Source of the DNA: Anastatus disparis
Taxonomy: Eukaryota; Arthropoda; Insecta; Hymenoptera; Eupelmidae
DNA: 64,000 nt
NCBI GenBank assembly: GCA_017163975.1
Contig: JAFFSR010000218.1
Location: 6,203,501-6,267,500 of the forward strand
Direction of reading: 5' to 3'
The position numbers were made by a program, and so were the translations under genes. The notes beneath the pieces are model-generated. The model was given only the letters and a program-made list of their open reading frames with translations. It did no database searches and was not told the origin of the DNA. Numbering within the stretch: position 1 is the first letter of the stretch; the number at the start of each line of letters is the position of its first letter. Below are positions 1 to 12,056 of this stretch, piece by piece.

Positions 1-3000
1 TATTGAAAGCCTGGCATTCTATTAATCTTGCTAAAATTTTAAAGCAACAATAAATAACGTTTCGTTCTAAAAATATCTAGTTTTTTTTAGTAATGGACTT
101 TCACTTGCGTACACAATTTACGTAGTTTAAATTTCTTAACTCCAGGAGTTAATACGAAGTAGAAAAAATAACTAGAATCAGCTACTTAATGTCTGAAACA
201 ATTTCATTCGAATTCGTTATTAGAAAGTCTTGACAGATTCTTAAAATAAAGTACGAAGTATTCAGACATCATCTATGATAAAGTCAAGTATATCAAAATA
301 TTAAATGCATAACATCAATTAAAGTTATGCTTAATCAAATACTATTTTTTGATTTTCGAAAATTAGATGAAAAAGGTATGATTAATATTGTTATGTAAAA
401 TTAAGTTACAACGTAATTTTAATGTTTACGCTTCTTTAACCCTTTCAAACCTTTTTCAGATTGATGAATTTTTTTTTTTTTTAAATTGTGCAAAGTAATA
501 AAAAGTAACTTAGAATTTTTGAAAATATATGGATCAACTTAAAAATCTTATCGCCAAAATCGTTAAAAAAATGAACAGTTATCATGCTACAATGGTTATC
601 AGAACATTTTCTAAGGAAATAAAAATTTAGGTCTAAAAGGGTTAATGAATCCAAATTTGTCAAATTTAACAAATAAATTACAACTAGTTGCATAAAAATT
701 TCATTTAAAAAATATCTAGACCATTCGGTCAGGAAAAATGCAAGCGCATAGGTAATACCTTTGAGCATAATCAAACGATTTCGATCATTAAATTCAACGG
801 TATATATATCGTGATCTGAACGTACGGTGATTTGCAAATTCCCGCGGCACTTTTGATCGATTTCTTGTTTATTTGAGTAGTCTATAACTTAGCGAGCATA
901 AATTACGCAAAAAGTATTCCATAGTATCGGTCTAATTAGTCTATTTAAAGAAATCTATGCACATTTTTTAAACGATAATATCAGTTACATTAGAGCCTAT
1001 AAATGTCAGTACTTTCCATGATCGTACAAGCAATTACTTTGGAATGGAAGATTTTTTTTAAAAATTGTCCTTCAAAAATAAAAGCCTATACATAAGAGCA
1101 TATAAAGATCAATTAAAATTAATTTTGCTTGAAAAAATATAAAGATCTAAAATATTTGCATTTACAAAACATTTGAACAAAATCAATCAATTATTTCAAT
1201 GACAAAATTGTTTGAAATTCATATTTATGGTTGATTTATTAATTATTTGTTTGATCCGCATCATAATACTTAGGCATCCACCTCCAAACGATTCACTGCA
1301 ACATTGTACCATCTCACACACGCCACATTCCCCCTTCAAAAAAGGGGGGACTTCCCAAAAAAAAAAGAGAAAAAGAAGCCGAAACTCGACAACCATGAAT
1401 GAATCAGAGAATATGAAAAGAGAGGGTCTCGGTCCTCTCTTTATTAATACTTGGCTCTTTTTTTTTGTTGAACATATACACACTGTTAATATGTACCTGC
1501 ACATATTATACTCTTTACAACAAGCCACGGCCTCTTCTGGAAGCTGCAACAGTATATAGCAACGGGTAATATATCGTGACCGACAGATGGAAGAGAAAGA
1601 GATGGATTAGAGAATGACAGATGAAGAAAGAGAGAAAGAAAGAAGGAGGGTCTCTCTTCTATAGTATAATTTAGCCCTATGATGCAGAATGTGTTTTAGT
1701 CCGTCAGTCAGTAGTTAAACATACAGTCTGGTAGGAATTACTATTTGCTTAACTCTTCCTTTCTCTTTAGTTTTCCTTTCAATAAATTCGATCATCTATC
1801 AAATCTTAATAGTTTATTATCTATTTTATCAGTTTCGCGAGTGTCTTTAACAAATGGATATCCAATGATAATAGTTGGTGGTTCAATTGATTCAATATTG
1901 AGATAGGACTATTGTCACGTGAATTTGAATCTTCATAAAATTTAATAGTTCGTTATTAATTATTGATTGGATGATCAAACTGTTCGAGACAATAATTTGT
2001 TGAAGTGATCAAGAAAAGGATGATAAACACTAAAGTAATCTAAATGTAATGGCATTGTTCAGAAAATGACTTTTTAATTGTGCAATGAAGGACTTGATAT
2101 ATGTGGCTAATTGATTCTCCAAATTGTTAATGGAAGAACTTATCAAACATCGCAATAAAATCTTGATAAACTGAAGTAAATTGTACAAGGCCTTAAGAAC
2201 TTAACAACAAATAAAAAAGAAACTAGTAAAAAGTATAATCAAAAATAGAGAGAAACAAGGAAAATTTAAGATCCGATCAGAATTAAAAAAAAAAGCAAAT
2301 AAAAAGAATTGGTGTGAAGATAAACTCGAAGATCTGCATACGTTTAACCAGACACATCCACATCGAGGCACGCAGATATGCGAATGAACGTGAGCTTGAC
2401 TGCCGTGAGAAAATCTCTATTGCCGTGGTGTAGTACTTTTAATACATTACATACATGCACGTGAGGACAAATGTGTATGCGTCGGCGGATCGGAACAGAG
2501 ATATCGCAGCAGCAGGCCCGACTGGCACGGATACGGACATTAACTCATCAGGCCAGATAGTCCCTAACACATATATATATATGGACACTTATGCTTACCA
2601 GCACACATCTACAAAAGCTTGTATATGAGCATAAGTATAAAACTTCTTTCGCACGCAAGAGAGGCTTCTATATATAATATGTTCTTCTGTCTTTATTAAC
2701 AACCCTACTGTAGTTGTGATTTGTACTGATTGGCTCGATATATAGTTTAGTTTCTAGGTTTGGTCAAAAGGATATACCATTGTTGGATGATTTAATTTGA
2801 AGGATTTTTAAGTGCTATGTGATAATAATCTTAATAATTTATTGTTCAACGGATGATAATAGGAAAAGACTATTGAGAAGATTGGATTAGTGAAAAGCGG
2901 TACTCACCGGAATTACTGCTCACAACTAAATAGTCTTTTAAGACTACTTTAAAAGAAGATTAATTATTCAATCTGTAAACAGTATGCTGTCAATAGAATT

Positions 3001-3880
3001 TGGAATTTCAGTTTAATTAAAAAAGATCGAGTATATACAAATGGTATAAAAAGTTTAACTAAAACAAATCTTTGATATTTTATTGATAGAAAAAATCGTC
3101 TAAATGTTTGATGCGGAGGATAATTTCACGAGCAATTTGCATCCACATTTGAAACTGATAATCGCTAATCGTAACTAAGTGGTTTCAAACAAAAGTTATG
3201 ATTACAGTGAAAGACTGCTAATATCTTTTATCCAACAAAAAAAGTTAATAAGTATACTTCAATCAATGTGTGTTTTTCTGTACTAAATAACCAACATGCT
3301 TATGGTACTTACTTTGTCTAACTGTTGCATTTTTCAAGTACGCTTTTGTCAGTAAGGTCCAAGTTAGAGATTAATAATTAAAAGAATTTGCATTTAAAAT
3401 AAAAACCAACAGATAATAAAATCGAAGACTGACATAGTGAACAGTTAGTAGATTTTAGCATGAAAAAGTATATTTCTAACAAGTTAGAAATTTTGTATAC
3501 TCTGAAAATTTTAAAACAAGAGAAGAGCGGATCGACAAAATTATTTGTGCAGTAACAATCCACATAAATCCAAACAAATTTCAATAATCATTTCAAAATT
3601 CAATAAGCAAGTTAAAGATGTATGAGAATACATCTTCAAAATACTAAGAAATTCCTCAATGTTACAATTAACAATATCCCATATTAATAGTGAGTAGAAA
3701 GAGAAGCAACAAACAAAAAGAAAGAAAAAAGTGCATATACACGCCAACTATCATCGATGATTCGTCGAGCTATTAGCATGGAGAGTAATTTATCCAAGTT
3801 CATGATCTGCTACGTGAGCTTTGAAAGCGAGAACGGCTGAAGCAACAGGCGCAGGGCCGTTGCTCTGTGTCATTTCACAC
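1..3880. other. Noncoding AT-rich DNA, left edge
   Basis: No frame here has codon-like composition. The short ORFs at 481-837, 1196-1559 and 3378-3747 are rich in F, L, I, K and N and read equally well on both strands, as expected of random AT-rich DNA. A small hairpin of C and G runs lies at about 1329-1350, and a purine-rich stretch (GA and GAAA units) at about 1585-1655. I infer intergenic or intronic DNA, possibly the distal 5' part of the ITP locus. Confidence 0.6.
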
Positions 3881-3898
3881 GTTATAACTTCATACACA

Positions 3899-4131
3899 CA
3901 TATATAAAGCGTATATAACAAAGCAGTAAAAAAAGGAGAGAGAGAGAGAGAGAAGAAGGGAGAGAGATAAAGAGAGAAGAAACGCTTTTTTTTTGCTTAC
4001 CAAAGAGGGGAAAAGAGACAGAGAAAAAAGAGGAAGAAGGGACGATACGTCAAGAGCTTTTTTTTCGCCTGGGACAGGAAAGCAAAAAAAAAGAAGAAGA
4101 AATAAAAAGTCATCTCTTGGATTCATTATCT
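3899..4131 (+). promoter_or_regulatory. Candidate promoter and noncoding first exon (TATA, GA tract, splice donor)
   Basis: A TATA-like word (TATATAAAG) lies at about 3901-3909, followed by a purine-rich GA/GAAA stretch at 3935-4100. A consensus splice donor, CG then GTAAGT, starts at 4132. A TATA box followed by a GA-rich leader and a strong donor is what a noncoding first exon looks like, and the ITP common exon 36 kb downstream begins right after an acceptor, so at least one such exon must exist somewhere upstream. The link to ITP is inference. TATA-like words are common in DNA this AT-rich, so this may be chance. Confidence 0.2.
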
Positions 4132-7100
4132 CGGTAAGTCATTGATGGTTATATCGACAAGCCATAGTGCACACCCTCGTGTCGTTTAAAATTCAAGAAT
4201 TAAAATCTTTCACATATGAAAATGTCAATCAAATTTTTCATTCAACGCTAAATGCTTTTAGATTCGCGAAATTGGTTACAAGTTAAATTTTTTATTAGTA
4301 AGCAGTCGTTCAAAATCATCTCATGCGTGTAAAATTTACTTTGTTCTCTTCAATTGTCAAACTGAAAGATTTGAATTTACATTTTGATGGGGTTGCACGC
4401 TCAGTCGTAAAAAATCAAATGCTATAACCAATCGTTATTTCCATGTAATCGAACATTTTCCAATTAGAGAATGAAAGCAATTAAAAATATTACAATAAAA
4501 ATGAAATTTCATAAAAATTTTTCAACTTCATCACAATACCAAGACGGAATATTAATCAAATATGTTAATTTTTGAAAAATTCAAACAATTCATATTAGCA
4601 TCGCTCTTTGCATACTAAACGATAGTAAAATGAAAAATTTAATAACTCCACTGACAAATATGACTATAAAAAAAAATTAAACGCTGCAACTCAATCTTTA
4701 CGAGCGATAAAATCAGTTTTGAAAAAATTTATATTCACTCACAATGCTAATGCATTACTTCTAATTAATGATAATTTTATTGAATCATTTAGGATGTTGG
4801 TAACTATTGAATTATATGATTTGATGAAAAAAAAATTTTTCAAACGCTTTGAATTATAATTAGCAATTTTATATGATCAATGTTAATTATATCTTAGATA
4901 TTAAAATATTTTCTATTTTTAGCGACAGTAAAAATTCTATTTGAGAAAATAATCAGTTTCTAGTTATATATTCAGAAGAAACTTTTGCAATATATAATTA
5001 TGAGTTCATTTTAATTGGATATTAATTTAAGGGGGTGTAGCAGGCTGCATAATTTACACGTTTAGCAACACTGTAGTTTCTCAAGCTTTTCAATCTTATA
5101 TCACATTATTTTTTAATAAAATGAAGAAAGATTTTTTAGAAAAAACTGAAAAATACTATTTAGAAAAAATTTAAAAATAAACGATATAATACAATAATTT
5201 CAAAATTGCAATATAAGTACATAACCTAACAATTTTTTAATAAAATAATAACCGAATAAGTTATCGGTTCGTCAAACACCCAATTTCTATAAAAATAAAT
5301 TCGACCATTAAATCCAATTTAAAAAAGCTGCACACCCGGATAAATTTAGAAATTTCAATTACCTTCCGCGCGCCAAGTAAAACAAAAAGAAAAGAGTGTA
5401 ATAATAAGAAAGGAAAAAAAGAGAAGAAGAAATAAAGAGTAAAATGGTCTACAATACCGTATTAGGTAATGTCTATTTTTACAAAAAGCCAATTACACTT
5501 ATATACCAAACGATTGAGTATTATGTACGTACACACATCCAAAAGCATTACACGCTGAGTTTTATGAATGACATCAAGGCCTGGCGAGGTATAACTATAG
5601 CGTTTGTATACATATAAACAGGTTATGTACTGCGAATGTGTGTACGCGTATATAGGACTGACCTAATCAATTGTTAATTATCGTTAATAAAAAAATCATA
5701 AAATTTATGTTGATGTATACTGTCGTTAACTTGTTGTACGTGTCGCGACTTGGACGAATTCTCGGTATTAGAAATTATATATATCGGGATACAATAGAGC
5801 GTTTGATACAATGAATTGGATCTTAAATTTTTATATGAAAAAAATAGTTGAAGTTATCATTGAGGGTTTAATTTTGTTTGTTGACTTTCTCTTTTTTTAT
5901 AAGGAGCGATTCTTAAGTTTGGTTTAATCAAAAAGTTAATTTGTAAAATTGAAGCTAACTTTTAATGAATCTAATTGCACTATTTCAAATTATTACATTC
6001 AAAAAAATTATAGAGAAAAATTATTATGTAGCATTAAAATATTCCCTATATGATATGATGGAATATAAAGATTTGATCATTATTTTAAACAAATGCTGCA
6101 CTATATTAAAGTAATTTTTGCTAGGTTATCTTCCTCTGTCATTTGCTAATCTATCTTTCTTTCCAACTGTACTTTTGATTATTAAATTTGAAAAAAAATC
6201 AATCCAATCAAAACGTATCATCTTAACCCAAATCTAAAATAAGTTAAAGTTCTATAATACGGTGTTATCTTTATGATTTTAAAAATCAAATTGATTTAAA
6301 AATTTTGATCTTGAATTAGATAATAAAAAAGTGTTTTGATACGAATGGTATGTTTTTTAAGGAAAAATTAATAGATCAAATTAAAGATTTTTGATTAATC
6401 AGTAATCGATTTCAATGATTTAAAGTTGCCTTTTGACACCTTATTAAAGATTAATCTTCTTATATCAAACGGATTATTTTCAAAATATTCCCTGACAAAT
6501 AATTAACCATGATCTGGCTTGGGTATGTTAAACAGATATGTTAATAGAGTACATCAAGTTAATATCTTTTTAACCTTTTCTGGCTGATATACACAAGATA
6601 TTTTATTATTTGTTTTTTACGTTAAAAAATTAAATATTTCATTTTTAACAAATTTCTTACTGATTAATTTTGAAATTCTCCATTTGAATAAGATAATACA
6701 TTTAACGGTTTTGCAATTGCATATCAATACACTCAATGTCCATCCACATATGTGCATGCCGATCAGAAGAGGTTAAAAATATTGTCATTTTTATTATTTT
6801 TTGATGAAAGATAAAATCAGTATCGTACCATACCAAATCTATAATTACACGCACAATGTGAATCTTTTCGTAATTTTAATTTTAAAATACTCATTGCACA
6901 AACGTACTATACTATTTCTAATTATTTTGTAAGCTCCCAGATCAAGTACGTAAAAGCCATATTTTTCTATCTCAGCAACATCAGATAAGACACTTGAATC
7001 CGTGACGTTTTTATTCTAAAAAAGTCATCTATATCAAAACAAAATTTATCTAAACCAAACATCGCGCGATCGTGCGTATACAATCAGAACGAGCCTCCAA

Positions 7101-7810
7101 GAGTAATAAGTACCATTGCATCATAATTCGGTGACGAGGAAAAAAAATAGAAAAAAACTTTAAAGCCAATTGTTTTTCCAATCTGGTAATCATACATTTA
7201 TATATACTTCCTAGGGGTCTTCTTAGAATTACGGTTATGCATCATTGATTCGACTAGAAAATAAAAAAAAAATCATATAATTTTTCTTTTCTCATATAAT
7301 AAGACTTACATAAAAAAAAAAAGAAAAAGATTGCTGTGTGTACTGTTACTTCGTTACGCCAAATGTTCCATTAATACGCGGTAATATGTGTGTGCATACA
7401 CGAACATTTTGCGTGAAAGTTATTTTGCAATTGTGTGCATGTGGCGAAGTAGTGGCTCGTCAAGTACATTTTAATTAGAATCGCGCGTTATTTGCCGTGC
7501 TGCAAAGTTAATAAGTATAATGTCAAACTGTTTGATGTGACGAGTTTTCTTTTTCTTCATTTCTTTTTTTCTCCATTGGCTTTTAAACGCTGTGCATGTC
7601 AAAATTTAATTTGTTTATGCTAATTACACACTTGGACTTTACTTATACAGGAAAAAGCTTTAAATACACTTGTAGTAGGTTATGTTACATCATCCAGTGT
7701 AAAAATATCATGTGCAAATTATAAATTATTTATTAACAAATAGAAAATCATTTTCATTTTAAGCGAATGCTTTTCAGCTTCCATCGCAACTAAATTAATT
7801 TCTTTCCTCT

Positions 7811-7966
7811 GGTAAAAAATTGACCATGTTTTGGCCAGGATTTCTGGCCAATGATAAATTCAAATGACACCTTTCTAAAAATTTCATTTAAACAATTTCT
7901 AGATATAAGTTTTAACTTTCATTAACCAGATATTTTGCCCAATATATGGTCAATCTTCTACCAGCG
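7811..7966. mobile_element. MITE-like foldback element, copy 1
   Basis: The first and last ~45 bases are an imperfect inverted repeat: the left end starts CTGGTAAAAAATTGACCAT and the right end, read on the opposite strand, starts CTGGTAGAAGATTGACCAT. The centre has weaker complementarity. The same ends, at similar length, occur at 23749-23918, so this is a repeated element and not a chance palindrome. It has no coding capacity and is ~156 bp, which fits a non-autonomous miniature inverted-repeat element. No clear target-site duplication could be recognised at the flanks, so the transposase family is not assigned. Confidence 0.7.
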
Positions 7967-10900
7967 TAATTGAACGAGAATTTGGTTTTGTAATGAGTAG
8001 GTAATCTTCAAATTTTTTAACTTCGATAGCAACATGTTTAGTTTGATAATTCTATCGACGCGGAGGAAATAATTTACAACACATATTAATATGAATGTAA
8101 TGAAATTGTTATGATAAACACCAAGTATTTCGAAAAATCGACTGTTGAAACATCCAACGCGTTTGATAAATGCTGTACATTCGTCACAACATTTTACACA
8201 ATATCAAGTACAGCGCATAAAAAAGAAACAAAATACGACAATTGAACAATTTGATAAATCAATAAACCAAAGTTTATTTTTTATTCTCTGCCATGAATTG
8301 CGAGTTTTCATTTTTCAAGTAGTATAAAACTGGCGAATTGATACGCGAACGTCATTCATGAAAGAGAAGAAAAAAAAAGAGGAAGAAAAAAATAAATAGA
8401 GAAGAGACTTAAATCGCACTTAAGGAATCAAGATGCACACGCGAACAAATTGACAGACGGTTTTGCATGTATCTATACGTGTGTATGAGTCTTCTGTTCA
8501 AAGTACATATGCGTATAATTACTTTGCGAGTTCGCGCAAACGACTAATACGCGATACATATATATCATGACGTCAGGATAGTTTTTACTCGTCGAGCCCT
8601 CCTTTTTTAAGATCACTTTTCTACGAATATATTAACAGGAGAAGTGGATTTTTATGAATTTCGTAAGACATAATTAATTTCAACGAAAAATAAAAAAAAA
8701 AAATTTATTTTTATATTGAAACATGACTTATTTGGTTTCTCATGGTTAATTATTCACGTTTCAAATTGATTTTATAAGAAAAGTTTTTAAAGCAAATATG
8801 ACGGGATAATTTTTTTTTTATTGAACATAATATCACGTAATTTAATTATTTCTTAAGTAATGTCTCATCTTGTATCAATTCTGTAAAATCAAAGGTCGAA
8901 ATATTATTTCCAAGTACAATGAGCGAAACGAGAAATTCCACGATGAATCGTACAAAAATAATAATCCGTTGTCACGCCTTTCAATGATTTAAATAAATAG
9001 GAAAGATTTTTAGAATACATGTATACGTACTGGGACTGACTTCGTGAGAAATGAGTTTATTATTATGATTTTACATTTATTTTTTTCCAGAAATGAATCG
9101 AGAATTAGCTAGTTTTGGTTTAAGTGATTGACTTTAATTAATTTTTTGGTAATTAATAAGTTTGAATTTTTTTGAAAAAATTAGTTTATACGTAAAACAA
9201 AAAACGTCAATTTACCATAGTATTATTGGATTAAGTATTGAAAATTATAATTTAAATAAAATTATAAATTTAATTGAAATATGATAATAATTTTCTTTTA
9301 CGTATATTAATAAACTTATAGAAAGTTAAAACGTCCAAAACGTGACTATCGTTTCTCCAACTCTTTACGTCATAAGTATATAATCATTAAAAATGTATTA
9401 AGAGTAAGAAATTCCTTGTGGTTTTATAATAAAAATACGTTATATCTTATATACAATTATTAATTTTAAAAAACATTTTTTCTTTTTCTATAAAATAATA
9501 GATATGTTTTTGAATCTTTTTTAAGAAAAATCCACGTTTAATGAAGATAGCACAACACTTGCGTAAAATCAAATGACATGAAACAGTCTAATTCGAATAT
9601 TTTCAAAATCGCATCATTCTCTATTAACGGCAACGATTTGAATAATGGAAAATTGAAAACTTTTTTGTTTTCAGAAATTCATTTAGTCGCAAGACAAACC
9701 GGCATGTTAATGTTTAATGGCAAAAGGAAAATGTAAAAAAAGATAAATAAAATCGGTAATTATCACCTGCCACAAACTTTAATCTATAAAAATACCCGAG
9801 CGCTATGAATCTAATCGAAGAGAATAGAAAAAAAAAATCTAAATAATTGATTCATTGAATTTATCGTGGCACTGTACGATTGAAACAATCGGTAATCTTA
9901 ATTGGTTATTGAAATACTTGAATATTCATGTCGTCTGAGACTAGATTTTAAATATTTCATTACCATTTGCATATTTTTTTTAAACCATGATGATATACAT
10001 TAAGTATATTATTTTTTCATCCAATGGACGTCATTAGATGGTTGACTTATTTTAATTTCAATACTCACAAACAGTTTTCATAAAAAAATCTTTGATATTT
10101 GTAAAGTTAAGATATTTTATTTAGAATAATTTTCTTTTAACAAAAAAAAATAAATTAAAATTTTTTATAATAAAAAAAATTTAATAAGAAAGTATGAGAA
10201 CAATAAATAAAAAAAAATTTCAATGTCAAGAGAACATATCCGATAAAAAGGACGAAAGTGATAAAATCATGGAGAAGAAGGAAAAAGAATAAATTAAATA
10301 AGAAAAAAAAATTCGCCTAAAGATCATTGTATGCACACGTAGATAAATATTTCTAATGCACAGCAAAGAAGTCTTGCGATTCAGGATGAAATAGGTCAGT
10401 TTTTTAACATTACGACATCGTTTTCTCGCGTTACGGCAGCAGCGGCAGCGGCAGCGCAAGCAATAGTCAAGCAAAAGAGCATATTATACATACATCTTTA
10501 TAACGCAACGCGTGCACATGCATAAAAGTATAAGTTTGTAGTTGAATTTTTTTTCTCTTTCTCTTTCTATGCACACACGAGAGAGAGAGAGAGAGAGCAA
10601 AGTTATAGAAAAAAAAGAGAGAGAAGAAACAAAACGAACGCCATTAAAAGCCAAATGCACATACGGCGCATCGAACTTTATAACGTCTGTTTTATATCAT
10701 TCGCGCTGCTAAGAATAAACATTTTTTTCACTCGTTTATTTTCTAATATCAAAGATTTTTAATCCCTTTGATTTTGATAATCAGCTTTTGATACTTAGAT
10801 TAATAGGTCATGTTTGCTTTTTTTTTATAAACTTTTATTATATAAAAATATTTTTTTTTTCGTTTTTTATTGCAACGTATGCTCGATTATGCAAATTGTA

Positions 10901-11866
10901 TTTATTAATCATTTAAATTAGAAACAAATAATTTGCATAAGAATCCCATGCTGTTTTAATCTTTTTTGTATTAGCTTATTTGTATAAAAAATTTTTTCAA
11001 ATATTCAACAGAATCGCAGCTGCGATTTATTTAGGACGCCAAGCGTATCTTCTATAAGTAAATTTGTTGAAATGTTGCATCAGAAATATAGAAAAAAAAC
11101 TTTACTATATAAAATATATAAATATAAACTATTTATATAAATTCAATAACGTAAATAACTCAAAAAAATTCTGATTGACATTTGCAGCTATGACGTGCAA
11201 TGATTTTTTTAAAAATCAATCGGTTCGAATTATATTTAAATACTCGTTAAAAATTGCATAACTCAAGTATCTTTTTCAGCGCGGCAAAAACATTAATTAT
11301 CGTCGATTTAGAAAATTTAATTTACACCTTATTTATTTATATACATCCTGTTTATATGAATATAATTAGTATTAAGCCTTTTCTATGATTAAAGCTGCAT
11401 ACATTAAAGATAACGATCGCGAAAAATTTTTTTCGATGTTAACGATAACCAGGCGCAGAGTCACATTGTGTTGAGTAAAAAAAAATTCACCCATACTCAG
11501 GTATTGTCTTATCAATCTTGAAATACGTGATTTTCATATCAATTTGATAAGTGTTACTATTAACCTTTAAAATATAATTACTGATGGATTTTAATATGTA
11601 TAACAAGTATATTGCGTTTAATTTTCCGTATCGGAAAAAATTAATTGCGACAATCATCTAAAGTACATATTTCAAGCTTTTGTCCATTTTTTGTATAAAA
11701 GAAACGACGAACAGTTTTAAATTGAGAAAAAAAATTATTCTGTAATAAAAATTTATAAAAATAATGATTTATTTGAGAATTAAGTACACAAGTACTTTTT
11801 TACATCCCCCAGCTTAAAGTTCGTACTTCTTTTCTGCTGAACGGGGAAAGAATAGTATATTACAAA

Positions 11867-11974
11867 CCATGGCCAGTAAAAAAAGAATGTCTCAGATGAC
11901 ATGTAATTGTCGGCCGAGGCGCAGCCGAGGTTGACAAACATGTGATCTGAGGCTTTCTTTTTTACTGGCCATGG
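11867..11974. repeat. Large GC-rich hairpin with ~50-bp arms
   Basis: The left arm starts CCATGGCCAGTAAAAAAAG and the right arm ends with its complement (TTTTTTACTGGCCATGG). Pairing continues inward through the CTCAGAT/ATCTGAG and CATGT/ACATG words to a GC-rich tip around 11910-11930 that carries two copies of GCCGAGG. Arms are imperfect with small mismatches. The region is much more GC-rich than its surroundings, which suggests inserted DNA, most simply a foldback-type mobile element together with the adjacent hairpin at 12005-12056. Confidence 0.75.
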
Positions 11975-12004
11975 GTTGAAATGTACTTTTCTGCTCGACG
12001 GAGC

Positions 12005-12056
12005 CGGAAAGCGGCAACTTCGTTTCGGGCAGCGGTCAGAAAGTTGCCGCTTTCCG
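12005..12056. repeat. Perfect 16-bp GC-rich hairpin
   Basis: CGGAAAGCGGCAACTT at 12005-12020 is followed, after a 20-nt loop, by its exact reverse complement at 12041-12056. It sits about 30 bp beyond the larger hairpin at 11867-11974, in the same GC-rich block (about 11815-12095), so the two are probably parts of one inserted element. No known element was recognised. Confidence 0.75.

Noticed and set aside
5031..5340. Weak inverted words GGGGGTGTAGCAGGC and GCTGCACACCCGG about 300 bp apart
   Set aside because: Only about 10 of 15 bases pair and nothing beyond extends the match; not enough for a terminal inverted repeat.
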